From the NCBI RefSeq assembly GCF_030848805.1, contig NC_092366.1, forward strand, positions 16,248,620-16,312,619: a DNA stretch of 64,000 nt, read 5' to 3'. A model generated the notes under the pieces. The model was given only the letters and a program-made list of their open reading frames with translations. It was not told where the DNA came from and did no database searches. Below, piece after piece: positions 12,350 through 25,451 of this stretch (the first letter of the stretch is position 1; every line of letters begins with the position of its first letter). A program made the translations under genes and the position numbers. Source of the DNA: Temnothorax longispinosus (lineage: Eukaryota > Arthropoda > Insecta > Hymenoptera > Formicidae).

Positions 12350-15300
12350 CTTTAGCTCCGCCGCTCATTAATGCCGCCCAAGCGCTCGCGATCGGCGAGT
12401 CGCGCCGGATGAGTTGAACCAAGGCCAGCTCGACGATCGGCTTCGAGATCTCGCGTTGCGACGACCGGCCGTCCTCGGCCGTCCTCTCACCCGCGAGAGA
12501 CCCTCGAGCGTCGAGCGTCGAACGGTGCGTCTCCCGCGACGACCACGTCCTCGAGCACCGATCGCGAGCGCGGACGCGCGTAACGCCCCGAAATAACAAC
12601 CACCAAGCTGGTGTTAGCAGCTAGCGCCCCTTTCGATTCCCCCATAACCCAATGTCCTTCGACGTCCTCTCTACCCTCGAGCCTACCCACCCACCCACGG
12701 AAAAAAAAACACCAACTATCCCCCAACTAGTCCCCCTTACCTCCCTCCCCTTATCCAATCGCAACCCCTCGATTCCCTACGTGTTGTATTATCCGTTATT
12801 TTCGATATAATATTATATATAGTATACTAATGATATTTAATGATAATACGACGATGATAAGGTATGGGAGACGTTTGGTCACACACTAGTAGGACACCAC
12901 ACGGATTACGCCATCCTCACACGACCATTTGATCGACACGGGACAGAGACATTTTACACACGAGGACACGTAATATTACACTGGGCACACGCATACGCAT
13001 ACGTAACACAGTAAAACAGGTATACCAGCAGTAATAGACAGACGTAACAGCAGAAATAAAAATTGATAAACAGAACACTAGTTGCCGTGCAGTTTGTGAA
13101 CAAAAAATAAATAACAATGGTAACCTACCCGCGGGTCCGCTTCGTTCTTGCCCCGTGAGACTGGGTCGCGCGTTCTCCGCGCGCGCGTAGAATCGTCTCT
13201 CGCCGCGGATCACTTCCTTAGAGAATGCTGAGGAATCAATGACGGCAAAAAATTAACGGGGAGACGCGCGCGACTCGGGCTTACCGTACCGGGGCTGAAT
13301 CTGCCTCAAAGCGTAGCTGAACATTTTTGTACAGGACTTAAACGAGATGCAATTAACTGGATGTAAAATCTTGAGTTACAGAGCAGCACTATACATACCA
13401 CACAGATGATGTATATATTTTTACGTTACAGAATATGCCTGAGCTTTAACAGACAGGCGCCATAAGACTGGTTCTCATTTCCCATGACAATGCGTATATA
13501 CATGCCACATAAACTTAACAAGAAAAAAAAAGATCCTATATTGTAATGATAAAACTTAATGATATTTGTATACAGTATACCGCCTGGTGCCGCCGCGACA
13601 CGGCGACCAGTTTAACACACACGCCATGGTCAACGAGACTGGGGCCCGCCCGCTCGCAACACAGGTGAAAATCGGATGAGACTATCGGATTCGAGGGATC
13701 GACCCGCGGAACGGGATCGGAGAGTCACACACGGGGAGATCTCATCCCCCGTTGTGGCTCGCTGGTGAAAATCAAAAATCGATCCAACGATCGATGCGCG
13801 TGTCCCCTACCCCCGATGCGCGGGTCGAGCAACCACTCGAATCGACACGGCGTGTCGATTACAATGTCGTGCCGTATTAACACGGGCGTTAGGTGGAGGA
13901 GAAACGGAAAAACAGAATTGGCCCACGAATTCGCGATAATCCGTGCGTTTTACACACCGTGGAAATTAACATCCTGATTTTCTCATTAGGCCGTTATTGC
14001 CCATCGAGCTCTATTAACTCGTGTTGAAAAAAACCAAAAAAGAAAAGGAAAAAAAGTAACAATGGTTAGCAAGCGGTAGCGCAAACCCGTGCCGTCGGCT
14101 GTTCGCCGAGGACGGTTGCGAAGGGATGTAAAGACGATCACACAGCCCGGGAAGTGTTGCCTGCGGGTACCCCGACAGAAGCATAACGCGGGTAGGAGTT
14201 TCTAAACAAGAACTCCCGACGTGTCCGAGTGGCCACGTGCGACTCGGCACGCGGGAAGGTCCTAATTTTCCAAAAAAAAATAAAAAAAAACAATATTAAA
14301 AATAATAAACACTAAAATCCATACTCCCAAAGTCCGTCGACGTTCGCGCGATCGATCGATCGAGTTGTCGATGAGAGACGGCTAGCTCCGACCGTCGATG
14401 TTACCGCATCGACGCGCGATCGATGCCTCTCCGTCAACGAGAGAAAAAAAATAAAGAGCAAAGTACGGGCCTAAACGACGAGAGTACGGTAACTCCCGCG
14501 ATTCAGCGCGCCATCGATCCTCTCTCCACGAGAGAGCCTCGCTCTCGTCGTCGATCGGCCGATTTCAGCGCCGACGGCCGACGGACGGCAGGGAGATATT
14601 CACGACACACGTTTGAGTTACAGTGCAAGCGAACATCTGTAGAGCCATATACGTATAGTATGTTGTTGTATCTTAAATGATGAAAATGATGACAATTAAA
14701 CGTAGTAAGTGTACATTTTTATAAAGGTCGCGGTTGCATTTCGAAAGATAAAAAAAAAGAAGAAGAAATACGTTAGATGCGGCAGACAAAAATAAAGGGG
14801 CGACATATTCGTAGCGAGGATTCATGATAATAATATTAATTTGATGAAAAAGAAAAAGAAAACGAGAGAAAGGGAAAAATCGAGCGAAAGATAAACAGGT
14901 GACCATGTGAGAATGATGGTGCGCGAGAGAGAAAGCGAGTGTGCGAAAGCGAGACGCGTTGAGAGCGAGAATACGAAGACATGTGCGACAATGTGAGAAA
15001 GTGATAGAATGTAAGCGCGACAGGACGTGAGCGATGCGAGATGAAGGGAGGAAATGACGAAATGTCAACCAGAGGTTGAATCCTACTATCGCGATTGACG
15101 GCTCGGTCACCGGCGGTCCCGTCCGTAATGGATGCAAGTAACGTTTAGGTGTATAAAAAGGAATTAAAAGATATCGACTTTATCTATCCTCTCGTGGTTT
15201 TTAGGATGTTCTAAAAAAAAAGTTATTGTAAAAAAAAGAGAGAAGACGAGAAAGAGAAGGCGAAAAAGCTGTTATAGAGGGGAAAGGAATAAACGAGTGC

Positions 15301-15955
15301 ATTGGGGAAACGAGCGTTTTGTGGCAGTGTGTACTTTGGTGGAAGACGAGTTAGTCTTGTGTGCGAGAGGTGACGCGAGAAAAAAAACCGAGAGAAATTT
15401 ATTGTACATTTTCGGGAATGATTCTCGGTCGCCCGGTGACCGCGCCTCGATCTTCGATGCGAGGCTCGAAATTTCGGGGGCGCCAAAATAGCCGGATAAC
15501 GCGCGCGAAGAGAGACATCGCGTTGATCTCGGCGGAGAATTTTCACTCGTCGTTATCAGCGGGGCGATATCGAGGCCACGATTGTGAATGTCTCTCCTCG
15601 CGACGGCATCCAAAGACATTATACCTAGACTTTTCACTTCGCGGTCCACAAGTTCGCGTGCGACGTTCGCGGGATTTCTCAGGAAGGAGGGGTCGAAGAA
15701 GGGACAAAATCGCGAACGTTAAATGCGTGTAAAAAGAAACAAAGCGGAAACGAACTCTGTCCCTCGAATCTCTATCCGTAGTAACTTGGCGCTCCCGTTC
15801 GTTCGAGCTGAAACACGCTTGTTTCGATTTCGAGAAAAATCGCGATTATGTCTTTTTTATATATTTTTGGCAAAGATACGTCGATACCATTTAGGCGTCG
15901 CAGGAGAGAAAAAAAAGGAGATAACAAGTGACGTAAACAAAAAATGACGAGAGAT

Positions 15956-15974
15956 CGGAAGCGTATCGCTTCCG
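15956..15974 (+). other. Perfect 8-bp stem-loop
   Basis: CGGAAGCG, a TAT loop, then CGCTTCCG. The stem is GC-rich and exact. It lies in presumed transcribed, purine-skewed DNA. Function unknown. Confidence 0.55.
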
Positions 15975-17959
15975 TGATTTGTAAAAATTTCGTCAGATCG
16001 GAAGTTTACGGTGACGAGAGATAGGGTGGTAGGGAGAGAGAGTACGAAAGAGAGAGAAAGAGAGAGAGAACGAAAAAAAGTGAGAGAGAGAGAGAGTTGT
16101 GTGAGTGTGAAAATGAGAATGCGAGAGAAAGAGGGGGAGAGAACGGGACAGGAAAAAACGGTGGTAAAATAATATTTAAATATTCGTATCAAAAGAAAAA
16201 AAATGTGTAGGGCCTCGAACTACTGGCGACCGAATGGAACACGAGAGATACGAAAAAAGTTGCGAAACGATAGCGAAGGCGAGAAAGAGAGGCCGAACTA
16301 CTAAAAATATTTATAATATATGGCTACAAGTACAAATTACTTCGACTACTGAGCGTAGGTGTATTGATGTGTGAACAAAATTTGGTTGGCCGATGACCGT
16401 TTTTGAAACCATCATACTGCGTATCAAAGTATGTAAAATTTATCGAATAAACGCTAGCGTATTATGATATAATGTAATCTAATAATGTAATATTGTAATG
16501 ACGAGTCTAAATGATGATGTTACCTTGAAGTTTAGGAGCGCGCGTGAGAGTGCACGTGAATGAAAAAAAGAGAGAGGACAAAAGAGGTTATTGTGCATAC
16601 GAAAACAAAAAAAAAAGAAAAATTACATCTTTATAACGATTATCGGTATGATTACTATTATTATTGCGATTAACTATTGTCAGTCATCCACCACCTAACT
16701 TATTATTGATATTGTTCGTTGACGATTTCAAGTCCATCCCCCTCTCCCAATACTATATATACATTATGTTATTACTACCCTATCGTGATTATAATTGTCA
16801 CCGTTATTACGGCGATTGAGAGATTGTATTATTGTATGTACATGATGCGTTGACAGCGAAACGATATATAAGTTGTTCACAATTTCGAGACACATATACG
16901 TTCTTGGCAAACTATACAAAAAGAAACGGAGAGATCGACTCGATTAAAGTGAGAGGATACTAAGATCGATTGATGTAAGACAGTGAGGTTGAGCACGTAA
17001 GTGAGAGAGTGATAGTTGGTGGTAAGAATGAGATGCGAGAGATAAAATGAGCGCGAAGATATGCGAGAAAATGACGGCGAGTGAATGCGTGCGCGAGTGC
17101 GTGCAAGACTTACGTAGGGGGAGTGAGAAAGAGTGAGAAAGAGGGTAAGAGTGGCCGAAATCGGAAGAGAGTGAGAGTGTGCGAGCGACGAAAGTTATAG
17201 CGAGGGAGAAAATTCACACGCTAAAAAATTATTCGCACGGGGACAAGCGTCCGAGCGGTCTGGCGCGGCTCGAGGGATATATAGAGAGAAGCGTGCAAAA
17301 GGGAAAATCACACACTCGCGGTATTTCGGTCGCCGAGCGATGAAAATAAACGTTAGGACTAAGGGATGGCACGAGGCTACTTCCCGAATCAAAGTGAAGA
17401 TGAAAGAGAAATTCCTATAAGCTCGCCCGCATCCGGCAGCGACGCGTTTTCCGCGCCTCACGAAATTCTATTTTTGTAAGCATATTTCTATAAAGGTATA
17501 CTAACGATACGGCAAAATTTATTATTCCTAGTGTGGTGAAAATGAAAATTGAACGTTTAGATTTCGTTAGTATAGTGTAAAGATGAAAAAAATTAACGAT
17601 GTCTAGGTCCTATTCGTGTACTTAAAAGTGAACTATAAGGAGAATAAAATTATATCGTCGGCGGCGTCGTAGGTTGTAAAATTGTACATAAATTATTGCA
17701 AGAGGAGGCGCGGTGGGTTGCATCGCTGGCACGCGCTGCGCGGCTAGTTTTTCTTGTATATCTTTGGCTTAAATAAGAGGGAGATATGTAAAAGACACCT
17801 CTTTCGGCACGGGAGTCAAAATTCACATTCTCGCCGCCGCGAAAGGCCGTCGGACGAAACCCCGGACGTTCCTAGATATATATCGCGGCCATGAGACGAA
17901 GAGTGACTATTTCGTCGCGAATTGAACCTAGAAGAATATTAAACGGAGAGAGTGATAAA

Positions 17960-18600
17960 ATGAGAGAGCGAGAGAGAGAAAGAGAGAAAGAGCGTGAGAA
18001 AGAGAGAAAGAGAGAGACAGAGAGAAAGAAAGAGAGAGAAAGAACGATCGCCCTCCCTTCTCAAAGCCCGAGAGTGAATTCGACGACGATGCACTGCCGC
18101 TTTTTGAAGCAAAGAAACAAAATAATATATATAAATATAAATATATTATATTATATATAGATAGATAGATAGAGAGAGAAAGAGAGATAGAGGCACCAAA
18201 AATGGCAGAACGGTAATCGTGCGAAATTCCGCGCGCGGCTGGATGAAACGCGGAGGGCGCCTCGTGCGAATTTCTTTCGTTTTGGGATCTCGATTTAAGT
18301 TTTGCACCCCTCGCGACCGATATCGAAATCTTTCGTTTATCTTGGACGAGCGGCGTCTTTTTTCTGGCGCGTTATACATTATACGTTATTTTTGTATTCT
18401 TTTTTTTTTCACTGCAACACCACATATATAGTATTTTCGGAGACGATTCACCACAAATAGAAACAGAGAGAAAGAAAGAAATAGAGAGAAAGAGAGAGAA
18501 TGAAAGGGAGAGAAAAAGGGAAAGAGAGAGAGAAAGAGCGAATGCATATCGATGAGAGAAAGAGAGGGAGAGACAGGTGGAAAAAAAGAGGGTTAGCGAA
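17960..18600 (+). repeat. Imperfect (GA)n-rich tracts
   Basis: Three purine-only blocks (about 17,962-18,047, 18,168-18,192 and 18,459-18,600), dominated by GAGA with interspersed AAA and GAAA. They are the densest of the + strand GA tracts in the first 19 kb. Confidence 0.8.
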
Positions 18601-19241
18601 AAAGAGGAAAGAAAAAGGACGACAATAGAAGCGCGCGAGGGGACGCAAGGAGGGTGGAAGCTATCGACTACCAACTCAAGACGCGGGATCGAATGAGAAA
18701 CAATTATGATTTTCGTTCGATCTCGCGTAGTTTCCTCGTTCCGAGTCGAGTTCAGTTCCATAGAAGTACGCGGAATCGATTATCGGTACATCGAGAGAGG
18801 AGAGCGGACGCGGAATGTTAGAAAGTAAGACAGAGAGGGAGAGAAAGGCGGGCGGAAAGAACGTGTGCGGGCGTATATGCGGCGAAAGGAGCGCGAAAGG
18901 GCGGGAGAGAATGGGCGTGAAAAAGGAAAGAGCGGAAGGACGCGAGAGTGAGAAAATAAAAGAGAAGAATGAGAGAAAGAGAGAGAGAGAGTATCGTAGT
19001 ACACGGAGACACACACATATACAACCACACACGTGCAAATACATGGAAATGCATACAGATACATACACGCGACATATGTGAAACACAAGAACACGCAATA
19101 TTATATATATACGACTCCATAGATGATGGCGCGGCACACTCACATAGTGTCTCTCGGATTGTTCCACAAAACTTTTCATTCGAGTTTGCTTCAAGAAACC
19201 TTCTGTTTTCTAATGTATGACGTGTTGTTGTCGATATATAA

Positions 19242-19256
19242 AATAAACTTAATAAA
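19242..19256 (+). terminator. Tandem AATAAA polyadenylation signals, + strand
   Basis: AATAAA at 19,242-19,247 and again at 19,251-19,256, followed by an A-run. Just beyond this point the GA-on-plus skew stops and the sequence character changes. Together these suggest the 3' end of the + strand transcription unit. Single hexamers are weak evidence; the doubling and the composition change strengthen it. Confidence 0.4.
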
Positions 19257-19291
19257 AAAAAAATAAATCATGCGGTATATGTCTGGCAACC

Positions 19292-19297
19292 TTTATT
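19292..19297 (-). terminator. AATAAA polyadenylation signal, - strand
   Basis: TTTATT on + reads AATAAA on -. It lies about 80 bp downstream of the stop of the - strand frame at 19,378-19,632, the expected spacing for a short 3' UTR. Confidence 0.3.
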
Positions 19298-19377
19298 CAG
19301 CTTCCCTCTTTCGAAGGATCATCGTCCCAAAATAATAAAACCTGATCCGTGATGTCGGTATGCGATCGCGGCACATT

Positions 19378-19632
19378 TCATGGTGTCGCGTCGTGAATTC
19401 CGAGTTCGCTCTCGGGATCTCCACGGTTTCGCATTCCTAACATATGCTGATCGCTTATTTGTGCCACGAGAAAGACGTATTTATATATATCCCAAGGACG
19501 GTGCGATCCGCTGATAAAAGACGAGCGAGAGCAGCAAAGTTCTACTTTGATCCATTTGGCCGACTCGAAGACGGGAGGCAACCTGCAGAGGGTGTCGTCT
19601 CGACTTAGCACCCTTCGGGGTAATGTCGCGTA
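19378..19632 (-). CDS. Candidate terminal coding exon, - strand, unidentified
   Basis: A frame of 84 codons ends with TGA at 19,378-19,380. Its upper limit is an in-frame TAG at 19,633-19,635 that could itself be the end of an acceptor (AGAAATAG), although the pyrimidine tract there is poor. The peptide is protein-like: RRVLSRDDTLCRLPPVFE, then a Trp/Tyr-containing middle (SHRPWDIYKYVFLVAQISDQ) and an acidic end (GDPESELGIHDATP). It is not low complexity. An AATAAA on the same strand follows about 80 bp after the stop. There is no in-frame ATG near the beginning, so it would be the last exon of a gene whose other exons lie at higher coordinates. Family not recognised. It could also be a transposon or gene relic. 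Confidence 0.3.
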   Translation of the reverse strand, partial: YATLPRRVLSRDDTLCRLPPVFESAKWIKVELCCSRSSFISGSHRPWDIYKYVFLVAQISDQHMLGMRNRGDPESELGIHDATP

Positions 19633-19635
19633 CTA

Positions 19636-22600
19636 TTTCTCACAATTACACCGGCAGCTTTTGATAGTTACACGTGTGTGAAATTTCAATGAAAAAACTT
19701 TCGAAAGGGCAATCAGAACGGAAGCCGACCCATATGCGCGCCGCACAAGTTACACCTACCTAAATCCTGCGGGCGCACCACAGACATATATTGTAGATAA
19801 AAATAACGTAATATTTATTACCGAATAACTTTCTCTCGGCTTATGTTACAGTTTAAACATAAATTTTTGTGAACTTTACATCTCATATTTGTAACGTTGT
19901 CCTTTTCTCTTTTAAAACTATTCTCAAGATTCTTGGATAGTCTATTATAAACTGTTCGTATATTATCGTTATAAAAGCTGTTGTAAAAGGATAACATCGG
20001 CAATTATTTTTTATCGATTTAATAGGGACGCGAAGTGAATGATCGTCTTTACAGGTAATCTTCGCACATTTCTCTTACCGCACCTTGATCATATTTATAT
20101 AGGAACGACTACGTTTTTATTTTACATTATAATTAAAATTATAAAAAGAGGCAAGAGATATAAAATGATTGCAATTATAATTCTTAGTTTTTAAAGATGA
20201 TCGTTATGCAATTTGCATAACGATCCTTCCACCTTCTAACAATAAGCTGAACAATGTACAATTTCTTTTTCTATTGATTCTTAGATTCATTATCCAACTC
20301 TAATGAAAATAAAATTTAAAAAAATCTATTAATACGTTCATTATATCGGACAAAATACTAATAACGGAAAGTTAATGAAATGCAAGGTGGGGGTCCCTCT
20401 CAAACGCGAGGACGTTCTGGCTGAAAAGCTCGAGCCAGTACTCCGGTCTTCCGAGAGACGGAGTAACCGAGAACCATCCTGAAGCATGTAAATTTGCTTA
20501 CGCATCTCGAAGGGCCATCCACCCTACGAACAAACAGCCCGCGCGAGAGAAGGAGAGACCTTATCCGGCGCGCTTCATTAGATCCTCAATGAAATTTCAA
20601 CACTTTAACGCCCCGGCGAACCGAGAAATATATAACCAGTGAACTCGTTTTCACGCTCGGCTACCACGCATCTTCGTGGGTTCTCTCTCGGGTCCTTCGA
20701 GTTTTCTCCACCCCTAACGGAGGTCTCCGTCTCGGAGAAGGAAAACAAGGGTAGAAACAACCTTTCCTCTCCTGCCCCTTCGAAGGATGTATCGAGCATC
20801 CAAGACGTGTGCGAGGGGTTGCCTGGTTCAGGGGGTGCCTGGTGGACGCAGCGATCCTGGAGCGCGGTAACTAAAACAACTCGTTTAACGTCGATAAACG
20901 GAGGTAAACGGAGACCGACCGACGAGAAACAACTGTGGCGCAAAATATATAGACGTTGTATTCCTCCGTTCACATGCCGACTGTGCACGCAACACTCAAC
21001 GCAGAAAACTTGTGGCATAACTACCGACGTTCGATATTACTTCCTGCTGTTGATGCGATTATTATTTTTTAATTTATTATAATATAAAAAGCTGCAAGGT
21101 TAATAAATAAAGTGTTAGAAACGTAACGAAATATTAATGTTATCTATAAAACTATATTACCTGCAATATTATTGTACTTGTAGACTTCCAGACATATCGA
21201 CTGTCCAAACTGTAGTTGCAATGTCGGTACAAGTAGTTCGAAGCAATACAGAGAATGCGCTGTAATATAACTTGTTTGTAACAAAATCCAATAAAACTAA
21301 TTAAACAATGTAATGTTATTTTGATATGGTCAATTTAAGATACGTGGGCGTACGACGACGAGATCAGTTTACCATTTTAATTTTTCTTGTTAACTTTCTC
21401 TGCCTCAACCGGTTAGGTAAGATAACGATATGAATATAAAGCGATATATGAGTACAAGCGCGAATTAAACCTGAACCAAACATTCGGGATTACTACTGGA
21501 TATATTCGAATACAACAAGTTTACTTTCACACATCTAGAATATAGTTGCAAGCGTAATTATAAAATGGCACACTGCGTATATGATAGTACATTTTATGAT
21601 ATTTATTTAATTACTTCTTTATCAATTTGTACAATTATTAATAATGAAAAAGCTCTATTTATAATGCTAAACGACAATTCCGTATTTGATTATCGTTTTT
21701 GTATCAAGTGAGAAAATCATTCATTCATATTTTAAGACACAGATAGTTCAGAAAACATCTTTTGATTAGAAAACAACCGAGATTACTTAGCTAAAAACGG
21801 AACGATTATTTACGTGAGATTAAAACAAAGTGATACACATTTATTTAAAATATACTTTCTTTTAAATGTCAAATCAGTATCAGCTCGTCAATAAAAAGCA
21901 AAGTAATTAGTAAAAATAAAATTAATTTGCAAAGAGAAAACTGTTTTTCAATGAAAAAAATCACTTGCTATAATGTTTGAAGAATAGGACATATTTCTAG
22001 ATATTAATTATTTAGCAACTTCGTGTGTATCGACGTTACAAATTAAACAATTTAGTATTAACGTAAAAACTGCGTATGTCGTGAATAAAGTGATGACCGT
22101 GAGGCTAAATCAAAAGTTCGGCGTTATTGAAACAAGAAAACCACGTTAAAATCCGTTCGGCTTGGCTGCAAAGTAGGTAGTCTGTCATTAGGTAAAACCG
22201 GTTTCTTCGGCCCACCCTGCAGCCGTACGAACTTCTACTCATTGCGTATATCTACCATTCGGGATCTGTGATTTTCTCGATTAATAATTATGTTTCTCGT
22301 AATCTTTATCAGTTTTTGCAAACACTGTATTCCTTCTTGCAGGAAAATGTAGACCCGTCCCGCGCTGTTCCCCCCCTCCACCGACTTTCTTTAATATACA
22401 TTCCAAACAGATTGACAGACAGATCCAAGGATGAGCGAAGATACCTTTCCAACGGTACGTTTCTCACGCCTGCCTCTTTTGCTTCCCCTAAGAATCGTGA
22501 ATTGTAAACGAGACACGGTTGATCTGCAAACGGGATTGCAAGCGGACAGAAGGAAGAGAACATTCTTCATCTCAGAAGATCACGTTTGTAATCTCGAGTT

Positions 22601-24523
22601 CGCGATTCAGACAATAGCGATCGTCTCATTTCGAGTTTGACTATCCGACGAATCGGACAAAATAAAAAGGAGTTTACGCAAATTGTATACAGACAAATAA
22701 ATCTCGTGACAAACCAACAATATCTAAATATGCTGAGAAACTGTGAACGTGCGATCCTTAATGGAATAACATTCCGCAACTTTTTACTTCAAGGAGATCC
22801 GGGTACAGATACTTTCCCGCACTTGTATGCGCGGCAACAAAGCAAAACATAATTAAGTAAATAACGAGAAGGAAGTAAATGCGTCGCGTGCAGATAATTT
22901 CTGCACGACTCCTGTTATAATCATTATCATTTTCGTTTCACTTCAGAATCCTCCAACGCAAATCTATCGAAACGCATTACACCTTTTTCACTTTATACAG
23001 TAAGTATATATTATCTTGGAATAAAAATATATATCTAATTTTCTGAAATATACTTCGTTAAAATTTATGTAATACACTTGTAACTTTCTTTACCAAAAGG
23101 AAAAAAAAACAGAGTGCAAGAAAAGTAACATAATAACGCGTGACCAACATACGATGTGATTAGATCCGTTCTTGAAGAGAGCATTTGTTTGCATATATAT
23201 ATTCAATAAAGGATGTAGTGTCTCGCTCACGAAAGAATATATATATTTTACGAAAAGTACACTTGATGCGAAACGCTAGCGTGTCCCTTGATAAACAAAA
23301 TTTAACACTTTGCGCTCTTTTTAAATGCCATGTCTATTATACTTGTAAAAGAATAATAGATAAGTTAATGATGGATAAGTTTTCCCAATGATATTGCCCT
23401 GTTATCGGAGCTTCGAACATATTCTTTAAGTCTACATATAGAACGAGAAAATATGCACATACGTAAATCGATGTGCACTGCAATATGGAGCTGAAAGTAT
23501 CAAAAATAACCGATGTGATAGCGGCACACATGTGTGCATAGCAATTACGGAGATAAATAGAAAGCGTACGTATGCTATTCGGAAAGCTCCGCGAACCTCA
23601 TTCGCATAATTACGCGGTTGTATTACACGTCTTGTCCTTCATTATTTTGATCGGAATGTAGGCTGTCTAATTGATCATGCATAAAATAACTCTTTTAAAA
23701 AAAGTAAGGCATCGCGCGAGCGCGAGTGTGTCTTCATGAGAGAGAGAGAAAGAGAGAGAGTTGAGCCGTATAGTTTCAAACATTCTTGTATCGCATCGAT
23801 AACAATAAATAAATATAACGATAAAACATTTGGTTGTTTTAAAAATTACCAACTTACTGTAACAAATAGAATAAATATCATGAGTAATGAAACAAATAAG
23901 TAGATTTATTTTGTGTGTGCGGCCTGGAAGATTTGGAAGCCACGAGATACATTTGTAATTTGATAGTTATGTATTCTATTCTCCGATTTACTGCGACAGC
24001 GAAAAGCGTGAGGAAAGAATGCGGGGAGAGTCAGAGAAAAGAGAATTTGAATGGCAGAAAGAACAGGAAGAATTTTTTACGTCTTGTCACAGGCCCACGT
24101 CGGTGCATGCGGAATCGTCCTGTGCATAATAAATGGACAAATTGCAGCTACATTGTCACAGAAACGCGTACAATCCGCGGCAAGAGGCGCGTACATACCG
24201 TCAATATTGAATTACTCAGCCTTGTAACATCAGTGTGGTTCATCTCACAGCAGGAATCCAGTATCTCGATTGGCGAATGTTCGCACGGACGGTGCGGCCA
24301 GTTTTTTTTTTTTTTTCGTTTCGTTTCTCTTCTGCGTACGCCGCGAACCGTCGCCGGTTGTTGCGCCGAGTTTGCATACGCATGAGCGACTCCGACAATA
24401 TCAAGGAATCACGCGGCGCGCACAAGTCGAGCCGAAGCTATCGCTGATAAATGATTCCCCCTATATGACACTTGCGTCATCTCAACTTTATTGCCGTATA
24501 TCTTATTAAACTTTAAAAATACC

Positions 24524-24588
<65 letters not shown>

Positions 24589-25451
24589 AAGAGAAAGAGA
24601 GAGAGTGTGACTGAGTGTCTGAGACTGAGAAATGAATGAGTGACTGAGAAGATTAGTTTTCGTTGCGTTAATTATCAACAATAAATTGCTTGATTTAAAA
24701 ATTGGCTTTTTCTCAATAAGTATTTAAAATATTATACATATTTAACACATAGAAGAGTTTTATGTATTTCGAGACATATAAATCGACTCGTTTGACCAGA
24801 ACATTAGTCGTTTTTACAAGTGATTCTTCTCTCGTTTGTACAAGTTAATTTCTACGCTAAAAAATGGACAAGATAAATCTAAATAAATTAGTGATGGGAT
24901 CTTTATATTGCACATTTAACGTAACCGTCGGCAAAAGTGTATGTATCCGACAGACAGGGAGATAGGGATCAAGATAGATCAGAAGAGAGTAGGTGGGGAC
25001 GGAAAGACAGGAGGAACGAGATAAGTTGGTGACCTTGGTGAAGAGAATGGATACGGGGAGTAATTTTATGGCGAGAAAAAACTATTAGGAATATTACAAC
25101 GGATAATATCCCGTAGCTGATTTACTTCACCTATATTAGGACAGATCATTGTAATGATGAGAATGAGGTAAGCATACTAATAAAACAAGAAGAATAAGAG
25201 AATGCGTTATATGCATTGAATGTATCGCATATCATGTAGTTACATAATGTATAGCATCTTTATCTGAGAAAACTCAGAGTTCAAGAATAAACATTGTATA
25301 TATTTACTTAACGTAATCAAGGACTTGGCGAAGCAGCAGTCGCGAACAGATCTAATCAACTGTAGATAAATTAATATACTATTAACACCTTCTAAATTTG
25401 TAGTATATCTGTAATACGGATTATAATTAAATCAGTTAATAGAAAACGTGA
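19636..25451. other. Mostly AT-rich non-coding stretch
   Basis: AT-rich from 19,800 to 20,370 and again from 21,050 to 22,180, with no supportable genes. The 20,390-21,020 interval is markedly GC-richer, and both strands are open there (147 residues on +, 137 on -). Neither translation shows a family I know, so this could be an exon or a promoter-type patch. Frames at 22,270-22,640 and 23,915-24,385 are unremarkable. The 24,780-25,450 segment is AT-rich with no features. Confidence 0.3.
24524..24606 (+). repeat. (GA)n microsatellite
   Basis: About 83 bp of nearly perfect GA dinucleotide repeat with a few AA interruptions. It is the longest uninterrupted GA tract in the window. The - strand Ser/Leu frame over it is an artefact of the repeat. 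Confidence 0.95.

Larger units (their letters stand above)
12350..19241 (+). other. Purine-skewed non-coding stretch, probable 3' UTR or 3' flank
   Basis: No convincing gene. GA tracts, all on the + strand, occur at about 15,235-15,260, 16,035-16,100, 17,960-18,050, 18,170-18,192, 18,460-18,600 and 18,960-18,990. A GATA run lies near 18,160. GC-rich patches at 12,380-12,600, 13,590-13,900 and 14,340-14,600 give short frames on both strands. The 172-residue and 129-residue - strand frames at 18,372-19,194 are complements of GA tracts (Ser/Leu/Phe low complexity). AATAAA words occur at 16,446 and 17,643. Confidence 0.4.

Noticed and set aside
13410..17690. Pumilio-type TGTANATA words at 13,410-13,417 and 17,683-17,690
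   Set aside because: About one or more such words is expected by chance in this much AT-rich sequence, so they do not support a 3' UTR call.
18372..19194. Several - strand frames of 100-172 codons
   Set aside because: They cover GA-rich repeats on +. Overlapping frames in all phases are open for the same compositional reason.
23915..24385. 156-codon frame on +
   Set aside because: No ATG at its start, it includes a run of phenylalanines from a T-tract, and no family features are visible.
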